From: Heterotrichella gracilis
Taxonomy: Eukaryota; Sar; Xanthophyceae; Tribonematales; Xanthonemataceae
NCBI GenBank assembly: GCA_032358255.1
Contig: JAULBX010027163.1
Coordinates: 124,001 to 188,000 of the forward strand
Length of the DNA: 64,000 bases
Reading direction: 5' to 3'
In this document: in pieces, positions 45,808 through 59,488 of the stretch
Layout: every line of letters begins with the position of its first letter
Position numbering within the stretch: the first letter of the stretch is position 1
The notes under the pieces: model-generated
The model's database searches: none
What the model was told of the DNA's origin: nothing
What the model saw: only the letters and a program-made list of their open reading frames with translations
Made by a program: the position numbers and the translations under genes

Positions 45808-47358
45808 GCTGGGTCCCTGGCGCTCCCTTGCTGACCGTGCACCGTGGATGATGCTCTGGGACTGACACTCTATCTGCCTGTGCTATGCGGAGGGTGCCGG
45901 AATTTGTGCACATGATTTTGGTGTGGTCAGATGGTCCAGTGCTGGTGGGGCAGGTGGTGTGCAGCGTGGTGCGGGAACCGCGTGTGGAGTTGCGGGTGGC
46001 AGGTGTTGGAAGGGAGCCTGTGGATCGGGGATCGTGGAATTGCCTGGTGGGATGTGTGCGGCAAGGAGTGGCTGCGTTTTGCTGAAGAAACGTTGTAGGT
46101 CACTGGAGAGAGTGGGGATTGGTGGTGAAGTGCAGGGGATAGCTATTGCTGACAGTGTGCACTGTTTTTTGCACTCCATTGTGCGTGGTCTTGACGGCTG
46201 TGGCGCACAGGGGGCCATGCCGTGGATGATGATATGGGGGAGTGGGCTCGGGTGGATCGACAGCATGCAAGTTGCATTATATGGGGATGCCAGAGGGGGG
46301 TGTATAATTACCATTATGATAGGTACAGGTTTAGCTTAGCTCTGTGGACAGAGAATTTGGTAGGATATATTGCCATAGATTGCCCTTGGAATTAAACAAT
46401 GTCATTCAGCCTGCCACACTGTGGCGCCATGCCCTCAAGCCTTGAAATAACTCCAATTATGTTTTCAACTCTCTTGCCCACTGTGGTAGTTGGTACTGCT
46501 TGAAAATGCAAACCTGGAACTCAATAGTGCCTCCATGCAGAGACTGCAAGGAGTAGGGTCACAAGTTTTTTCAAATGCCTGCTTCGCCATATATGCAGGT
46601 CATGAGCCGGGCCTGCTGGGCCCCAGCAGCACACATTCTTGACAACTGATTCAGGTTTTAACTCGTTGCGAACGAGTTGGTTTCATAAAATATATGGACT
46701 CCATCGGGAATGTCACATTGAATGGACGCCAAGTGTCGAATTGTGCACACGCCACAGTCTGCCTGATCCTGGGACTCCGAGGAACTGAGCACTGAATGGT
46801 CCAGGAGCAAACAGTGTATTGCTGGTTACTCGTAAACTTCAAGTACTCGTGAATTAAACTCAATATAATCCATTACAACAGTGGCATTGGCGCTTTCCCT
46901 TTCTATCATTTCTTGCTTTCAACAGCTCCTTGGCACACCCCAAAGACCAGGCTACAGCATGCTGCGCTATGATGCCGTATTGCTACGATCATCGATGATT
47001 TTCAGTCCAATGCACATGACATTGTGTGGGGCACGCACGTCTGGCATGGCAATCTTTCAAAACTGACAACAATTGCGTGTGTTATTTTTTTATGATGAGC
47101 TTAGTGAAGAGCAATGTGGAACAAACAAGTGAAAGACAACAGGCGCCCCAAGGGTGCACCACTAGAAGCGGGAATCACCGCGGCATGCGTTGCACAATAG
47201 GAATGATAATATGTCACAATTCGTCGTATAGAAAACAACCAAGGTCACAAAAAATCAACTTCAGAAAAATACAGGTATTTTTCTCAATCTCAACAGGCTG
47301 CGAGGAAAAGAGGAAGAACGGCCACGGAGAACAGGTAAGGTGGAGAAAAAAGCAAAAT
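45808..47358. other. Convergent intergenic region
   Basis: About 1.55 kb between the stop of the RING gene and the stop of the minus-strand Cys-rich gene. No open frame with a recognisable domain is seen. A gatatattgccatag motif near 46362-46376 recurs elsewhere in the window (about 22982-22993 and 26460-26470), perhaps a mobile-element scrap. Confidence 0.4.
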
Positions 47359-50300
47359 TTAGCACTTGAGCTTGCCCCAGGGACAGGTGACGGTGGCGCC
47401 ACAAGTGGTGAGCGCCTTGCGACGCTGGACGGCATCACTCCTGGGGTTGCTTCCCGCCACATCCGCGCCCCAAGCGCTGGTGTCCATGGCGTTGCCAGCT
47501 GGCGATTCCAAGGCAACGCCACCGTGAGCGCCTTCACCTGATTGGCTGCTGCTGCTGGTGGTGGTGTCATCCTCTGAATCAGATTTGGCCTCCTCAGTGG
47601 GTAGTGTGACACCTGGCGGCTGAGTTAGGGCATCTGGGATATCACTCTGCAGCTTCCGGCCGGTGAATACGGGGAAGAAGAAGCGGGCAAGTGGCGGCGG
47701 TGGCGGGCTGGGTGGCTTGGGGCTGGGTGGTGGGCTGGGTGGGAGGGGCGCGGGTGGCGGGGAGAGAGCTGCAAAGAGCATGAAGGGGGTGGGTTTAGGT
47801 GGGTGGTGGGCGCTGTGACGCTGTGCAGCCTGTGCATGGTTGCAAGTCGCAGACAGCCCGCCCCTGCATGTAGCCACTGTTTAAGGTTTACGGCTTAGCG
47901 TTTCAGGGTTTAGGGTTTGCACAACAGCCACCGTGGTGGCATCACTCCAAGCTGTTGTGTGGCTGTTGTGTGATTTGCATGTACTACTGGGTTGGGCAAA
48001 ATTGCAACTGGTAGGTTTCTCTGACATCTGCCATGGCAAATACTAAAAATGGCATTTCCTTGCCCTACCATGGATTGCAATAAACAAACAGAAACCCTAC
48101 ACTGTGGTGCAATCGCCAGGCAAACCCAATCTGTGGTGGATCCCTCCCCTCTCACCTGACGTGGCATCCCCCTTGACAGAATACATGATGATGGTGGGGT
48201 TGGCGTCTGTGAGGTTGAAAATGTACCCCACATCACCATTGGGCAAGGCACTCCAGCCACTCGTGTACTCGTTGAGCACGATACTGAAGGGGGCCGCGGT
48301 CGAAGAGGGGTAAACCCTAAGGAGGGTGTACTTCACTGCCTCCTTGCACCCGTTGGGGAGGTTGCCTGCACAGCTGAACCGGAAGAAAATCTTCTTGCCA
48401 GCAAAATCGGTGTTCACCTGCGATGTATTGGTGAAAGTGTAAGGCCAAAGACGCAGACCACCCGATTTGATTTCCCTTGAACGCAAGCGCTGCTAGATAC
48501 AGCAGGGGGAATGATAAGGGGTTATCCTGTTGAAAGCATGATCATAGTCTTCACAGGCACGCATATAATCATGCAGGACAGGCGGTTTGGGTTTGCACGC
48601 TCTTGCCAAAACCCTCATGTAGGGTTTTCTACTCACCGCGGAGTCTGGCTGCTGGCGCAGCACAGAAGGGACCACTTCCGCCCAGTAGGGTGGCAGGCGA
48701 TACCCTACGGAAGTTTTTGCAACAGGCAAGCAATTCTGCTGCAGCTGGGTGTTGGAGGCGGTGAGCGGGTCAAAGCTGGCTGGGCACAGGGTGAGCGCTG
48801 TCACTACATAGGGATCTGCAACCACATAGGGTAATTTGAGCGGATTGGCAGCACATTCAGGTTATGGTCAGGTTCTGGAAATTGACATGTTGGTTGACAT
48901 GGGCGCTTTGCATTGGTGCACTTTGCGTTGTTGGACTGGCACTTTGCTTTGCAACAACAATCGTTTTTGGAAGCCCCAGGCACAACTCCCAGCAAACTTC
49001 GAATTGCTGCACACAGGCACGTACCATCCTTGGGGTAGGGGAAGTAAATCACTTCCAAAAAGTTGTACCCCGCGGTGGCCAGCGGGAACTGGCTCATGCT
49101 GTAGTCGCTGAACCTGCAGGGGCTGCTGAGGCTGCAGGTATCCAGCGAGGGCAGCAACTGTGTGGGGTACATGGGGATAGGCTGCGCGTCTGTGTTGCGG
49201 AAGGCCAGGGCAAGGTTGCTGAGCACCGAGGAGCATGTTGCTGCAGAGGCGGAGCATGAGCAGCCGATGCTGAAGTCGGCCAGGTTGGTGTATTTGGACT
49301 GCGGTGCAAGAGAGGAAGGGAGTTGGTGGGGCAGGGAGGGGATGGAGGAATTGGGCCCGCGCAGGGGAGGAGCCACAAGTGTTTATGGTTAACTTTGCTA
49401 GGAATATTGCTTTGTGTGACAAGGCGAGAGAGTACAGTCAGAGCCTTGTCCTTGTTCCAGGCGCGAAGCATGCCCAGCGCTGAGACACTACCAGTCACAC
49501 ACCCTGCCACATGGGCAGCATGGCTCTGGCCATTTAATATATTGAGCCCCGCCCCCGTCTCTCCCCACACACACCTGGCGCGGCAGCCTTACGGTCCAAT
49601 ATGCACTGCTGGTGTTGCTGTTGAAGGCCACGCTGAAGGCATCAAGCAGCCCCGCCTCACTGAACAGGTTGACCTGGCACTTGACGTCCACGTTGACACA
49701 GGTGTCCCAATAGGACCCGCTGGGGGGGCCATTCGATGCTGAGCCCTGCTTGCACACCCCGCCGAGGTCCCTGACCCCACACCAGGGCGTTTCCTGGCGC
49801 TGGGGGTCCAAGGGGGTCCCCAGGCACCCGCCTGCTGCGGTGAACACCGGCGTGATGGCGCGGGTGCCTTCCCCGGGGTTGTATTTGAATGGGGACTTGC
49901 AGGTGCACAGCTTTCCTGTGGACGGCGCCCGCGTGTCCATGCAGTAATCCAGGCTCTGCGTTGTGCTGCTGACTGTGTTGGTCAGCTGGGGCAGGGCCTG
50001 GCAGGTGGAAGTGTCCACCACGCACTGTGGATACCCTTCGTTAGGGTATGCGAAGAAGCACTGCGAGGCGGGGCTGGCGCCCAGCAGCAGCTGCCCCCGG
50101 TAGAACCTGTTGTAGCTGTAGGTGAAGGTGCTGTTGGCGCACTTGCAGCCCAGCGGGGTGATGGAAGCTGTGGGGGCGAAGGCTGTGGTCCCTGGGAAAC
50201 AAGGGAAGGAGCAGAGTTGAAGTACATGGGGAGTACAGCAGCAGCTCCAAAGGTTGAGGAGCAAGTTGCAAGTGCTTTTAATGGTAAAGCCAGGATTGAG

Positions 50301-50512
50301 CCAAGTAGCCTTCCGAGATTAGTCAGAGTTTGGCAAGCTGCAGACTGCCAGAGCGAGAGGTGGGCGATGCCACGTTGCATCTATGATTGCACATGCCAAC
50401 ACGTGCAGAGCGGCCAGGCTGCAGTACCTGCTGTGAAGCAGAAGAGGATGAGCAGCCAGGCCCCAAGACCCTGACAACATCTCGTTTGCAGGCTTCGTTC
50501 TTGGCGCATCAT
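47359..50512 (-). CDS. Secreted cysteine-rich protein with Pro-rich hinge, unknown family (paralogue of 51355-54407)
   Basis: Six exons close in frame at 632 aa: 50512-50428, 50191-49575, 49298-49025, 48815-48637, 48489-48156, 47768-47359. The N terminus has a signal-peptide-like core (GAWLLILFCFTAG, about 17-29). The body has many Cys pairs (GCKCANSTFTY, CTCKSPF, TPWCGV, IGCSCSASAATC, LTLCPASFD) and several N-x-S/T sites. It then runs into a Pro/Ser hinge (LPPSPPPSPKPPSPPPPP), a GRKLQ motif, an acidic Ser/Thr tail and a Cys-Lys end (TTCGATVTCPWGKLKC). Pro/Ser hinges of this sort are typical of green algal wall and matrix glycoproteins, so extracellular location is likely, but I do not recognise the family. 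Its divergent neighbour shares the same segment order and C-terminal motifs. The second exon fuses what are three exons in that neighbour. Confidence 0.78.
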
Positions 50513-51354
50513 CTTATCTGGTACAGCAGTCCCCGGACTGGATTGTTGCCCTCAGAGCTGCACCTTCCTGGGTCCTGGGCGACTCAACGACACCCGCACG
50601 GCTGTTGCGATTCAATAACACAGACTGCTGCGAGTCAAGGGCACTAGGGAAACCTTCGAGCGCGCCACAGGTACAGGGTGTTTTGGTTCGTAGCCTTCAA
50701 GTGCCCGCCGAGCTTGGCGGGGATGGCGCCATGGGTGGATGCGAGGGTTGATGGTGAGGGTACTTGCTACACACAAAGGATGAGGGCGGTTTTGCTGGAC
50801 GTTTAGTTTCAGGATGCCTAGCAGATTAAGGGAGTTGCAACGTTTACCGACAAAACGTTTTTCCGAAAGTTTCCCGCAACGCCGACTCTGCAAATCATAA
50901 GCCAACTGGCATTTGCATTTGCGCCCCCTCCATTTACCCCTATCTGTCAAAATGTCAATATAGCCATGGTTCGAGGGTCCACCTCTGGTTTCACCCTCGA
51001 CATTCGCTGCTAAACTTTCTAACCCCACAAACAAATATTGTCGTTTCTGGGGTCCAAGACAACTGGCATCTCTGTTCCTCGACAACTGGCAGGATACCTT
51101 CATCTTATAAGGAAGCACAGTTTTTGAGCTCGACAAAGTTCGGAACGGTGTTCGTGTTCCCGCTGTTCGCACTTGCATCGCTATCGCTTGACGCATCCCT
51201 AGCACCCCTCTCTACCCACGCATCGCACTGCACGCAAGCGTATACACAGCAGCTACAGCTTTTGACCACCGTGATAACACGAAGCTTCCCGCAATACATG
51301 CATGCCATCTAAACAAGCCTCTTTGCAGCCAATACCCAGTTTGTAGCCCAAATT
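50513..51354. promoter_or_regulatory. Divergent intergenic region between paired Cys-rich genes
   Basis: 842 bases separate the two head-to-head start codons of the paralogues, so both promoters lie here and could be shared. No defined element was recognised. The arrangement fits an inverted duplication that kept common control, but this is inferred from layout only. Confidence 0.4.
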
Positions 51355-54300
51355 ATGGCGGCACGACACGTTCAGGGTTCACACCAACCATTCTACTGGT
51401 CGACAGTCATCGCCATTGTGGGCTGGGTTGTGTTTGAACAAGGTGCGAGTCAGAATGCGGGTCTGCATGGCATGCCACGCGTAAGCCTTGGCCGCCACTT
51501 GGGCGACCCAACGGCAACGACCAGGGCCTGGATGTCTCACTGTGCACTTAATCTTCCTCGCATCCTGTTGTCATGTGGGTTTCCGAGCTACAGCCAGCCT
51601 GCGCAAGGCGCTGTCCACCATTGCTGCAATCATCACCCGGTCCTTACAAAGTGTCCCTGCGTTGTTGCAGCTCGACCAGCAACAGGGGATTTCAACCTAG
51701 CAGTGGACCGTACGGCTCGTGACTGTAGCTGCCTGAATGGTAACTGGACGTACCACGGTAGCTTAGAAGGCCAGTCGCTGGCATCGCCTGTGGCTGGGCC
51801 AGCCTGCACCTTTCCATACCCGTCAACAACTTACCCAGTTTGCAAAGTGGACCCGGCAAGCTGTGCGGTGACGCCATCTAGCTCCAACAACAACGAGGTG
51901 TACGACGCCTGCATAGGTAAGGCGATGGAACTACTTCCTTGCACCCATGTCAGGCCCAGGCTGTATACCAATGCCAACATGTATACCAATGCCAACACCC
52001 ACATGCAAACATTCTGCAGGCACCACCGCCAAGCCAGGCAGCGCTGCGGGTTGCATCTGCAAGAGGGTTTACAACTATGGGGCGCCTACAAAAAATCTGA
52101 CATTCACATCATCTGGTGGATGCCTTGGGTACCCAGCGGATGCCACCAAACCAGCAACCCCTTGGTGTGAGAAGCAAGCCAGCCCTACCTGCGGTGCAAG
52201 CCAATACATGCCTTGCGCAGGTGAGCTCTCGAGAAAGGCAGGCTGCCCTCTTAGATAAATACTTTCCTGAGCGCTTCAACGCCACCTGCTGTCACAAGCA
52301 CAGCACGCCCTAGTGTATGTATGTACTCCCCTGCTGCAAAACTAAGCCCCTGCCACCCCCTCTCTGCAGCCAACTTCGTATGCCAAGTGGACTTGTATAG
52401 CGCCACAGCCAAGCTCACAACATGGAGCTTTGGGTTTTCTACTGCAGACAACGCAGCCTTCTTCAAAGCTGACTGGAGCAAAAACGTGAGTTTTCCTTGA
52501 ATAGGGTTTTGTGCTGTCCTCCTGCAGCTGCTATAATTTTATTTTTATTTTTACCGTGTCCACATTTGCAGCTGCTATCACCAACTCCAGCCAACCAAAG
52601 CCCAAACAGGCTCTTATTACATGATTTATTTTGCAGGCTGATTTCAGCGGCAAGCTGGCGACGTTCAACATCTCCTGCAGCTGTACAGGCAGCGCCACCA
52701 ACTGCGCTGCAGCGGCGACTGCGACAACCATCAGCTTTCTGGACCCTGGCAGCGAGCAGCAGCAGCAGTGGTTGCCGCTGTACGCCACCGACTACTTCGA
52801 CCTGAACTCCTGCTTAGGCACCACCTGCAACTTTGACAACCTGGCGCCTGTAATTTGGTACCTGGGGTACGGCTCCTTCACAAGCATGGAGGTCACCATG
52901 ATGAAGGGGTCCCTGCAAGGTGGGTACTATATTATTGAAATCTGGGAAATTGTTGCGGATATGACAGACACAAGGCATGCGCATCAGCGCGCACAGCATG
53001 GTCAAAGCACACGGGACGGCAGGCAATGCCGCATCGCAATGGGCATGTGGGCACGCGTAGAGGCTGGTAATTGCACATCTGAATATGCACGCACCATGTG
53101 GCTGCATTTGTGCGCCATGAGACCTACCCAGTCATGTTTGTATGGCATGCCACATTTATCGCCGATATTACGTACTTCCCTTGCATGCATTCCAGCAATG
53201 CAGCAAAGATTTGCAGCGAGTTTCTCAGCACATACGTGCGGCACCAAGCATGTCAGTCTTGGCACTACCTATACCATTTCGTGCACAAATTGAGGCCTGC
53301 TGGTTGCTCATGCACATTACCTCGGATAATAAAATCCTTCAAATAAGCAAACCCTATATTACAGTTCCTTGTGTGCTCCTTCAGCCCCCTTCATCATGAC
53401 CTCAGCGGTGCTGTGCCCAAGCGGCGTGGATGCTGCCACCGCCAGTGACGACCAGCTCCTGGCCTCATGCACGCCCGCGCTCAAGAGCTTCTGGTCCTAC
53501 AACCTCACCGCCTACAACACCTTCCTCAATGTGCCCGCCATCATCAGTCGGCTGGACACCCCGGTAAGCGGCTCTGCACTATTGTCAACGCAAGAAACAT
53601 GGATGATGGCCAACTGCGACATGGAATGTCCATGGTTGTAACATAGGAGCACAACATGCAGTGCCATTCACGTTGCATGGGTAGCCTAAACCCTAAACCC
53701 TACACCCTACACTCAGACTGGCTATTGGCAATGTGTGTCTTACTACTGTGGTCAATGCAGGCATACACGGGCAGCGCTTCAGCGTCCGACCCATGGCCCG
53801 TGCGGTCGCTGCGATTGAGCTTCTTCTGCACCAATGGCGCAGCATCGTGCCAGCAGGCGGTGGAGTCGAGCACCCTGCAGCTGTACTATGCAGGGGAGAC
53901 CCAGGTGGTGGCATTCAGTTCCTACAAGCAGCAGCTCTCATGCTCCAACTCAACCCTGTGTACCTTCACATGGGCAACCTCAGCCACTCCCACCTCCATC
54001 AGATACAAAGTGCTTGGGCAGTTCAACAATGGTAGGTTGCCTGTCCTGCAATCTGGCATGTGCCAATGTGATCAGGAGTGCAATTGCAACAGCCCCTGGG
54101 TGTTCATCATGCTGCTTGTCAGCAGGGGTATACTAATATACTAACAATTAGTATAGTTAAATACCCCTGATGTCAGCAGCTACTGCCTGTACTTTTCAAA
54201 TATTTTCGTCGGGCTAACACGGATGTTCTGCTTGCAGCTTTTGAACCTGCGGTACAAGGCAGAAAGCTACAGTCGTCAGCAACAACGCCATCGGCTTCCA

Positions 54301-54407
54301 CAACTGGCGATGTCAGCTGGCTAGAAGAGCTGCTGCCATCGCACCAAAGAAAATTGCAAACAACCGGCTGTGGGAAGAAGTGTCCTGGCGTAAAACCAAA
54401 GTGCTGA
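51355..54407 (+). CDS. Secreted cysteine-rich protein, unknown family (paralogue of 47359-50512)
   Basis: Eight exons close in frame at 517 aa: 51355-51442, 51671-51916, 52020-52220, 52370-52485, 52637-52919, 53385-53563, 53761-54031, 54238-54407. A hydrophobic N-terminal core (STVIAIVGWVVF) suggests secretion. Cys segments follow the same order as the partner: DCSCLNGNWTY, GCICKRVYNYG, TPWCEKQ, FVCQVDLYS, ISCSCTGSATNC, VLCPSGVD, LSFFCTNGAASC. The end carries GRKLQ and a Cys-Lys tail (TTGCGKKCPGVKPKC), but the Pro-rich hinge of the partner is missing. Several N-x-S/T sites are present. Function is unknown; location is probably cell wall or matrix. Four introns interrupt regions that are unbroken in, or differently placed from, the partner, so intron gain or loss has occurred since duplication. 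Confidence 0.78.
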
Positions 54408-56106
54408 TATACCTGGGTGTCGGCCTGGGTCTCGGCTATATCATATGACTGACAATATATTCCAAACGCATGCAGCAAATTTTGGTCCCGAGTTGGCCTA
54501 CCTTGGGCGATGGCTCTTCATCCTTTTCATTTAGCCTTCTTGCTTAAAGAAAACTACCAACTGAAGAACCTATTCGCTTATCTTTCCCTCTCTACTTCAT
54601 ATCTGATTTTGCTCCTGTCGCGACCCAATTTTGGCTGAGAGTGCTTTTTGCTCATCAGGGCTTAAATTAAGGTGCCATTTTCTGCCTGGAACCTTCAATG
54701 ACACTGCGTGTTTTGGTAGGAGAGGCTTGGGAGAAAATCAGCCACATGCAATCTGTCTCAAGCCCATCGAATGTTCCAACGATTGGGGATGATTAGGGGC
54801 CTCCCCAGGGGACCAGCCCGTACCAGGTACTACATGGTAGGGGCCTCCCCAGCACCCCCCCCAGGGGAGCTTACAGGGCTCTCTTACTCCGCCGCTGTGG
54901 TTTCCCTTTTGTTTACTTTTTTCCTTCACGAATAAGGCTTGCTCTGGTGGTCCAAAGGGTGACTGCTAATGCTTGACAAGTGCAATGTAACTAAATAAAT
55001 AAGTTCATTTAACTGATTACGGTACACCGGCTGGCCATACAAAGATGTCAGTGGAATTGTTGATGCTTTGGCTGGAACGCCTTTGACCATGGCAGTGTTT
55101 TGCGTTAGTTGCCGACTCTGTAGCAGATCTGTAGCAAATTATGCATGTGTGCTTCGCTAGACAGCTACATGCTGCAGCTGTAGCTCTGGCTTGAACTCTT
55201 ATATGCATATGCCAGCAGTGATGCATCCCGGGATCCAGTTGTCTGCTTTGCTCACCTGTACCTACACTTGCGGCCACCACTCTGGAATTTTCTGAGTAAC
55301 TCAGTTCCGGCTGGGAATGCCTTTTGTTTGTTTGTTTTGTAACTCAGTTCATCCAATTTCAAAGGGCACTGGCGCCAGTGGCAAGCTGCAGCTGTAGGCT
55401 ACGCCAGTGGGTTCAGCATCACCTCCCACTGCAACTTGAACTAGCCACCCCCAAGGGCCTCGTAGAAATAGAAGGTTTGCGTTGAGAGATTCATGCTGTG
55501 TGCAGCAAGGAATAAAGGTGCACCCCCTGGCTTGGTCTCTGGTCCTTTGCCGCATTGTCGAGTGGGCTAGGTGTCCTGGTGACCACACACTGAAGTAGTC
55601 CTACACTGGTATTTCTGTCTCCCTTAGCTTAAAGCTATTTGACTCTGTAGCTGGTCAGTGTACGCACTCGCATGCACCGGCATGTACATCGGACACCTTG
55701 GACACGTGGGCCCAAGGCAGGTGTTGAGGCGAGGGTACCGCCACCAACCCATTGCCCCGCTTCCTCTCAACACCCGGGGTCCCTCCTCCTCTGTCGTTAA
55801 CACCGGGCAGGGTCCTCCTCGAGGTGGCAGCAGCTCGTTCATCTCACATTGATACGCGTGTCTGACGCTAAGCCAGAGCTTCTGCACCTCTCAGCTTCTG
55901 GCAGAAGCTAAGTGTTGGCCATGACCTGGTACTTGCTTTATCACCGTACCGGCGCGCTGTTCGTCCAAGGTTTGTGTGAAAAGCCGTAGCACAACCCCTT
56001 AATTGCTGCAACCAACGTATCTGTTCTCTCCTGCCCCATCCTGTTCAGTTTGGAACCACGATTGTTGATAGCCACACGGGGTTTGGTTCTTGAGTTTTGA
56101 GCGGTC
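54408..56106. other. Intergenic region, no gene recognised
   Basis: About 1.7 kb between the Cys-rich gene and the sorbosone-dehydrogenase-like gene. Only short open frames without domain character occur. Two copies of aggggcctccccag (near 54793 and 54840) flank a short stretch. The right end should carry the promoter of the gene at 56107. Confidence 0.4.
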
Positions 56107-59100
56107 ATGTGCACAAGACTACTGGGCAGGGGCAGACTCCAGCTGCTCCTGCTTCAGGCCTGGTGGGTTGCCACGGCCTTGGATGCAACCTTGGATGTCA
56201 ACTTCGCGCTTTTAGAGCTGCCACCGGGATTTGCCTTAACACTTTACTATAACGAGAGAATTCCCAACGCCCGCATGCTCACCCTTTCTGGAGACACTAA
56301 CGAGCAGCACACCATCGTCTATGTTTCGAACAATGACGGAGGCGATAAAGTACGATCTTGCACCCAAAAGGGTTGGTTTTACTTTGGCATCTACCTACTG
56401 CGGGCATTCCAAGGTTGAACTGTATATATGTGAGCCACTATCTATGCATGCATATGCTGCTTGTCACCTTGTATCACTCATGCAGGCTCCAATGCAGGCA
56501 TCATATAAAAAGAAGTGGTTGCTGGATATAAGTTGCCTTGAACCCACTCCTCCCTATATATACACTAAACAACAAATATTACCCACAATATATCCTGAAT
56601 GTCTTTCCATACGGTCAGGTGTATGCACTAATAGACGACAACAACGATGGCACCGCCAACCGCATAACTACAATAATTTCTGGCGTCAAGAACCCACAAG
56701 GCATTGCCTGGCGCAATGGATCCCTTTTTGTGGCACAGCCGCACAGGGTGATGCGGTATGACAACGTGGATCTCTACGCATTGAATGGCCTGGTGAGTGT
56801 GCAGTGCTGGCTTTCATGCAATCTATTGTTATTTTTTTTACATTTGTGTGCACACCTTGCAAGATGTGTACAGGGTGAAATATGCTGATTGTTTTTGTGC
56901 TGGGTTGGCCTCGTGGAGTTGGTGCATGGCGCGAGCAAGAAATTGTGCCTTGTTGCATGCCCGCCTGTGCAGCTCTAGGCATACTGCGCACCCCTTTGCA
57001 AGCAGTATTAAGTGATGCCACACCAGTTCAAAAATCCTGGTCACCATCGTGGATTAGTGCATGGTGTAAAATGGCTATCTTGCTGTTTGGTGGAGGCCCA
57101 TCTGTGCAGCTCCTATTTACAAGGTGATTTGTGCATCGTAGACGTATGATGCCCCGTCCGCCATTATCAGCCAGGGGACACCAAACCAGGACACCCACAG
57201 CGCCAAGTTCATAGCTTTTGGGCCCGATGACAAGCTGTACATCCCTGTTGGCGCCCCTTGTAACGTTTGCCCCTTGGAGTCATATGGCAAGATCAGCTAT
57301 GGGTCGATCAACCGCATGAATCCAGACGGGACTGAACTGGAGACCTACGCTACTGGTGCGGGAAATTGCATCACACGCATTTCATGCACTCTGAAGCCGT
57401 GCTTCATCAAAACAGTTGTGCATTTTGTAACTAAAGCCCCACCTGCATGTGCCACTGGCAGTGGCCCACATAAGAACCTGCATTACAAAAGTTCGCTATT
57501 GTCAGGCCAACGGCGAAATATTCTCTTTCAGTAGACTGCAACAACTGAGGCATGAATCGTTCGTGCAGGCATACGCAACAGCGAAGGCTTTGACTGGCAC
57601 CCAGTCACCGGGGAGATGTATTTTAGCAACAACGGCCGAGACAAAATGGGCAACGACCGGCCTGACTGCACGGTGTCATGGGCGCCGGAGCCCGGCATGT
57701 TCTTTGGGTTCCCTTACTGCCACAACAGTGGTGATGGTCCTCCTGAGGATCGGTACCCCGGGGTTGGGGACCCCATTTTTGACCCGGACGTCAACGCCGA
57801 GGGGCAGGTCTTGGATTGTTCAGGTAATAGTGGACTCAGCATGTGCATGCTGCAGTGAATTTACCAGTAGGCGCAATTCTGCCGACCGGCTGCTGGAACA
57901 TGTGTCAAAGGACTGATCATGTCTACCCCGCCGCATCGTCAGCATTCCCACTCTTTTGCTGCATTGGGTGGTCGGAGCTGGACTTGGAGCAAAGTGTATG
58001 ACCATGGTAGTCTGCATTACATTCTTAACATCCCTATCACTCCGCAACTTCTGCCAAGTTCAATGAAAAACCAGAAAAATAGAACTAAAAAGTTCAGAAT
58101 ATTTTGGAACATAGGGGAGAAAGTCAAAAGAAAAATAATGCTATAATTTTTATATTATTTATCCCTGGCCTGCAGACCCTCAGTCATTCACGCGCGCGAT
58201 CCAGGGCATGGGTCCCCACGTAGCACCCTTGGGCATGAAATTCTACACGGGGACCATGTTCCCCGAGGAGTATCACAATTCAATATTTGTGGCAGGTGGG
58301 TGCTCACATTCCCTCACGGCACGTTGCAGCACAGCCAGTGTAAGTTGAGCCTCAGCGTTGTGGTGCCTGGCACTGGTGTGCTACCGTACTTAGGCATGGA
58401 ATGCTCACGAGGAAACACTGACGTTCTCCGGCAGCATAGGTGGTGGTCCACCCACCATTGCTTTTGTCACACCTGCTGCAGTATTTGTGTCCCCACGTGG
58501 CATGCGTCAATGGCGCATCATCTCTCTGGCCCAAACTCTCGGCGCACCCAATCTGGGGTGCGGGGCAGCACCATTAATATCTGCATGGCACGCCCCTCAC
58601 GGTGCGGCCCACTGTAGGGGTTCTGCAGTTGTGCCCGCATTGCCCCACTAATGCACCTGGTGGTCCACCTGGCCCCCCACCTCAAAATTCCTGGCAGCCT
58701 TACCCACTGCCATGTGCCGCGCCTGCAGAGCACGGCAGCTGGAACCGTGACAACCTGATTGGGTACCGTGTGGCCAATGTGAAGCTTGATGCCAACAGCA
58801 GTGAGGTGGTGGACCACGAGGTGTTCATGCAGGGCTGGCTGCAGAACGAGAACACGCCGCAGCAGAACGCATGGGGTAAGTGTGGGCGCCAGGGTTTGTC
58901 CAGGCCCTGGGACAGTGGGGTTTGGGATGGCTACAGATAGGGCTAGCGCATGGCGTTCCCAGGGATTAGAGTTAATCCCTGGGGATTACAAGTATATTTC
59001 AGGTTGGTGGACTCTACGAAGCCTTGCAGACTTCCCAGACGAGGTAGCTGGTGTTAACCTAGCTACAGCGCCGTGCACCCCAATTGCTGGTAGGATTTAC

Positions 59101-59488
59101 TGTCAGTTACTGTACTCCCACAGGTATACGACGTAGAATAATGTGCAGATTTAGCTGCCGCATGCTGTCATGCTCAGCTGCGGCTGCTGTCCTGTTGCTT
59201 CCCCCTGTACAATCCCTCCAATTGCAAATTGTAACCATTAACCGCAAGGGGGCATGATGCGTTTACCCAGCTAAGCTAGTCTCCTTGTCTTGTCTCCTTG
59301 TCTTTGCTGGAAATTGCCTTTGCTTAACAATTGCCTTTCCTGCAGGCCGCCCCGTTGCTGTGCTGGTGCTTCCTGACGGCTCCCTGCTTGTGAGCGATGA
59401 CAAGGTGGGCGCGGTGTACCGCGTCACCTACGACCCGGAAGGCGCTGCCAATAGTGGGGCGCTCAACTACAAGCTGGGCAGCCGCTGA
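56107..59488 (+). CDS. L-sorbosone dehydrogenase-like secreted beta-propeller oxidoreductase
   Basis: Seven exons close in frame at 431 aa: 56107-56349, 56619-56792, 57142-57355, 57569-57823, 58176-58295, 58729-58875, 59346-59488. The first about 25 residues are a signal-like stretch (LQLLLLQAWWVATALDA). The body matches the pyrroloquinoline-quinone-type glucose/sorbosone dehydrogenase propeller: PPGFALTLY, NPQGIAWRNGSLFVA, FGPDDKLYIPVGAPCN, NSEGFDWHPVTGEMYF then NNGRD, FFGFPYCH, GPHVAPLGMKFYTG, EHGSWNRDNLIGYRV and RPVAVLVLPDGSLLVSDD. Members oxidise sugars or related polyols and are usually extracellular or periplasmic; the exact substrate here cannot be read from sequence. The length is near that of bacterial relatives. 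Several phase-1 introns have diverse sizes. Bacterial origin followed by intron gain is possible but not shown. Confidence 0.87.
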
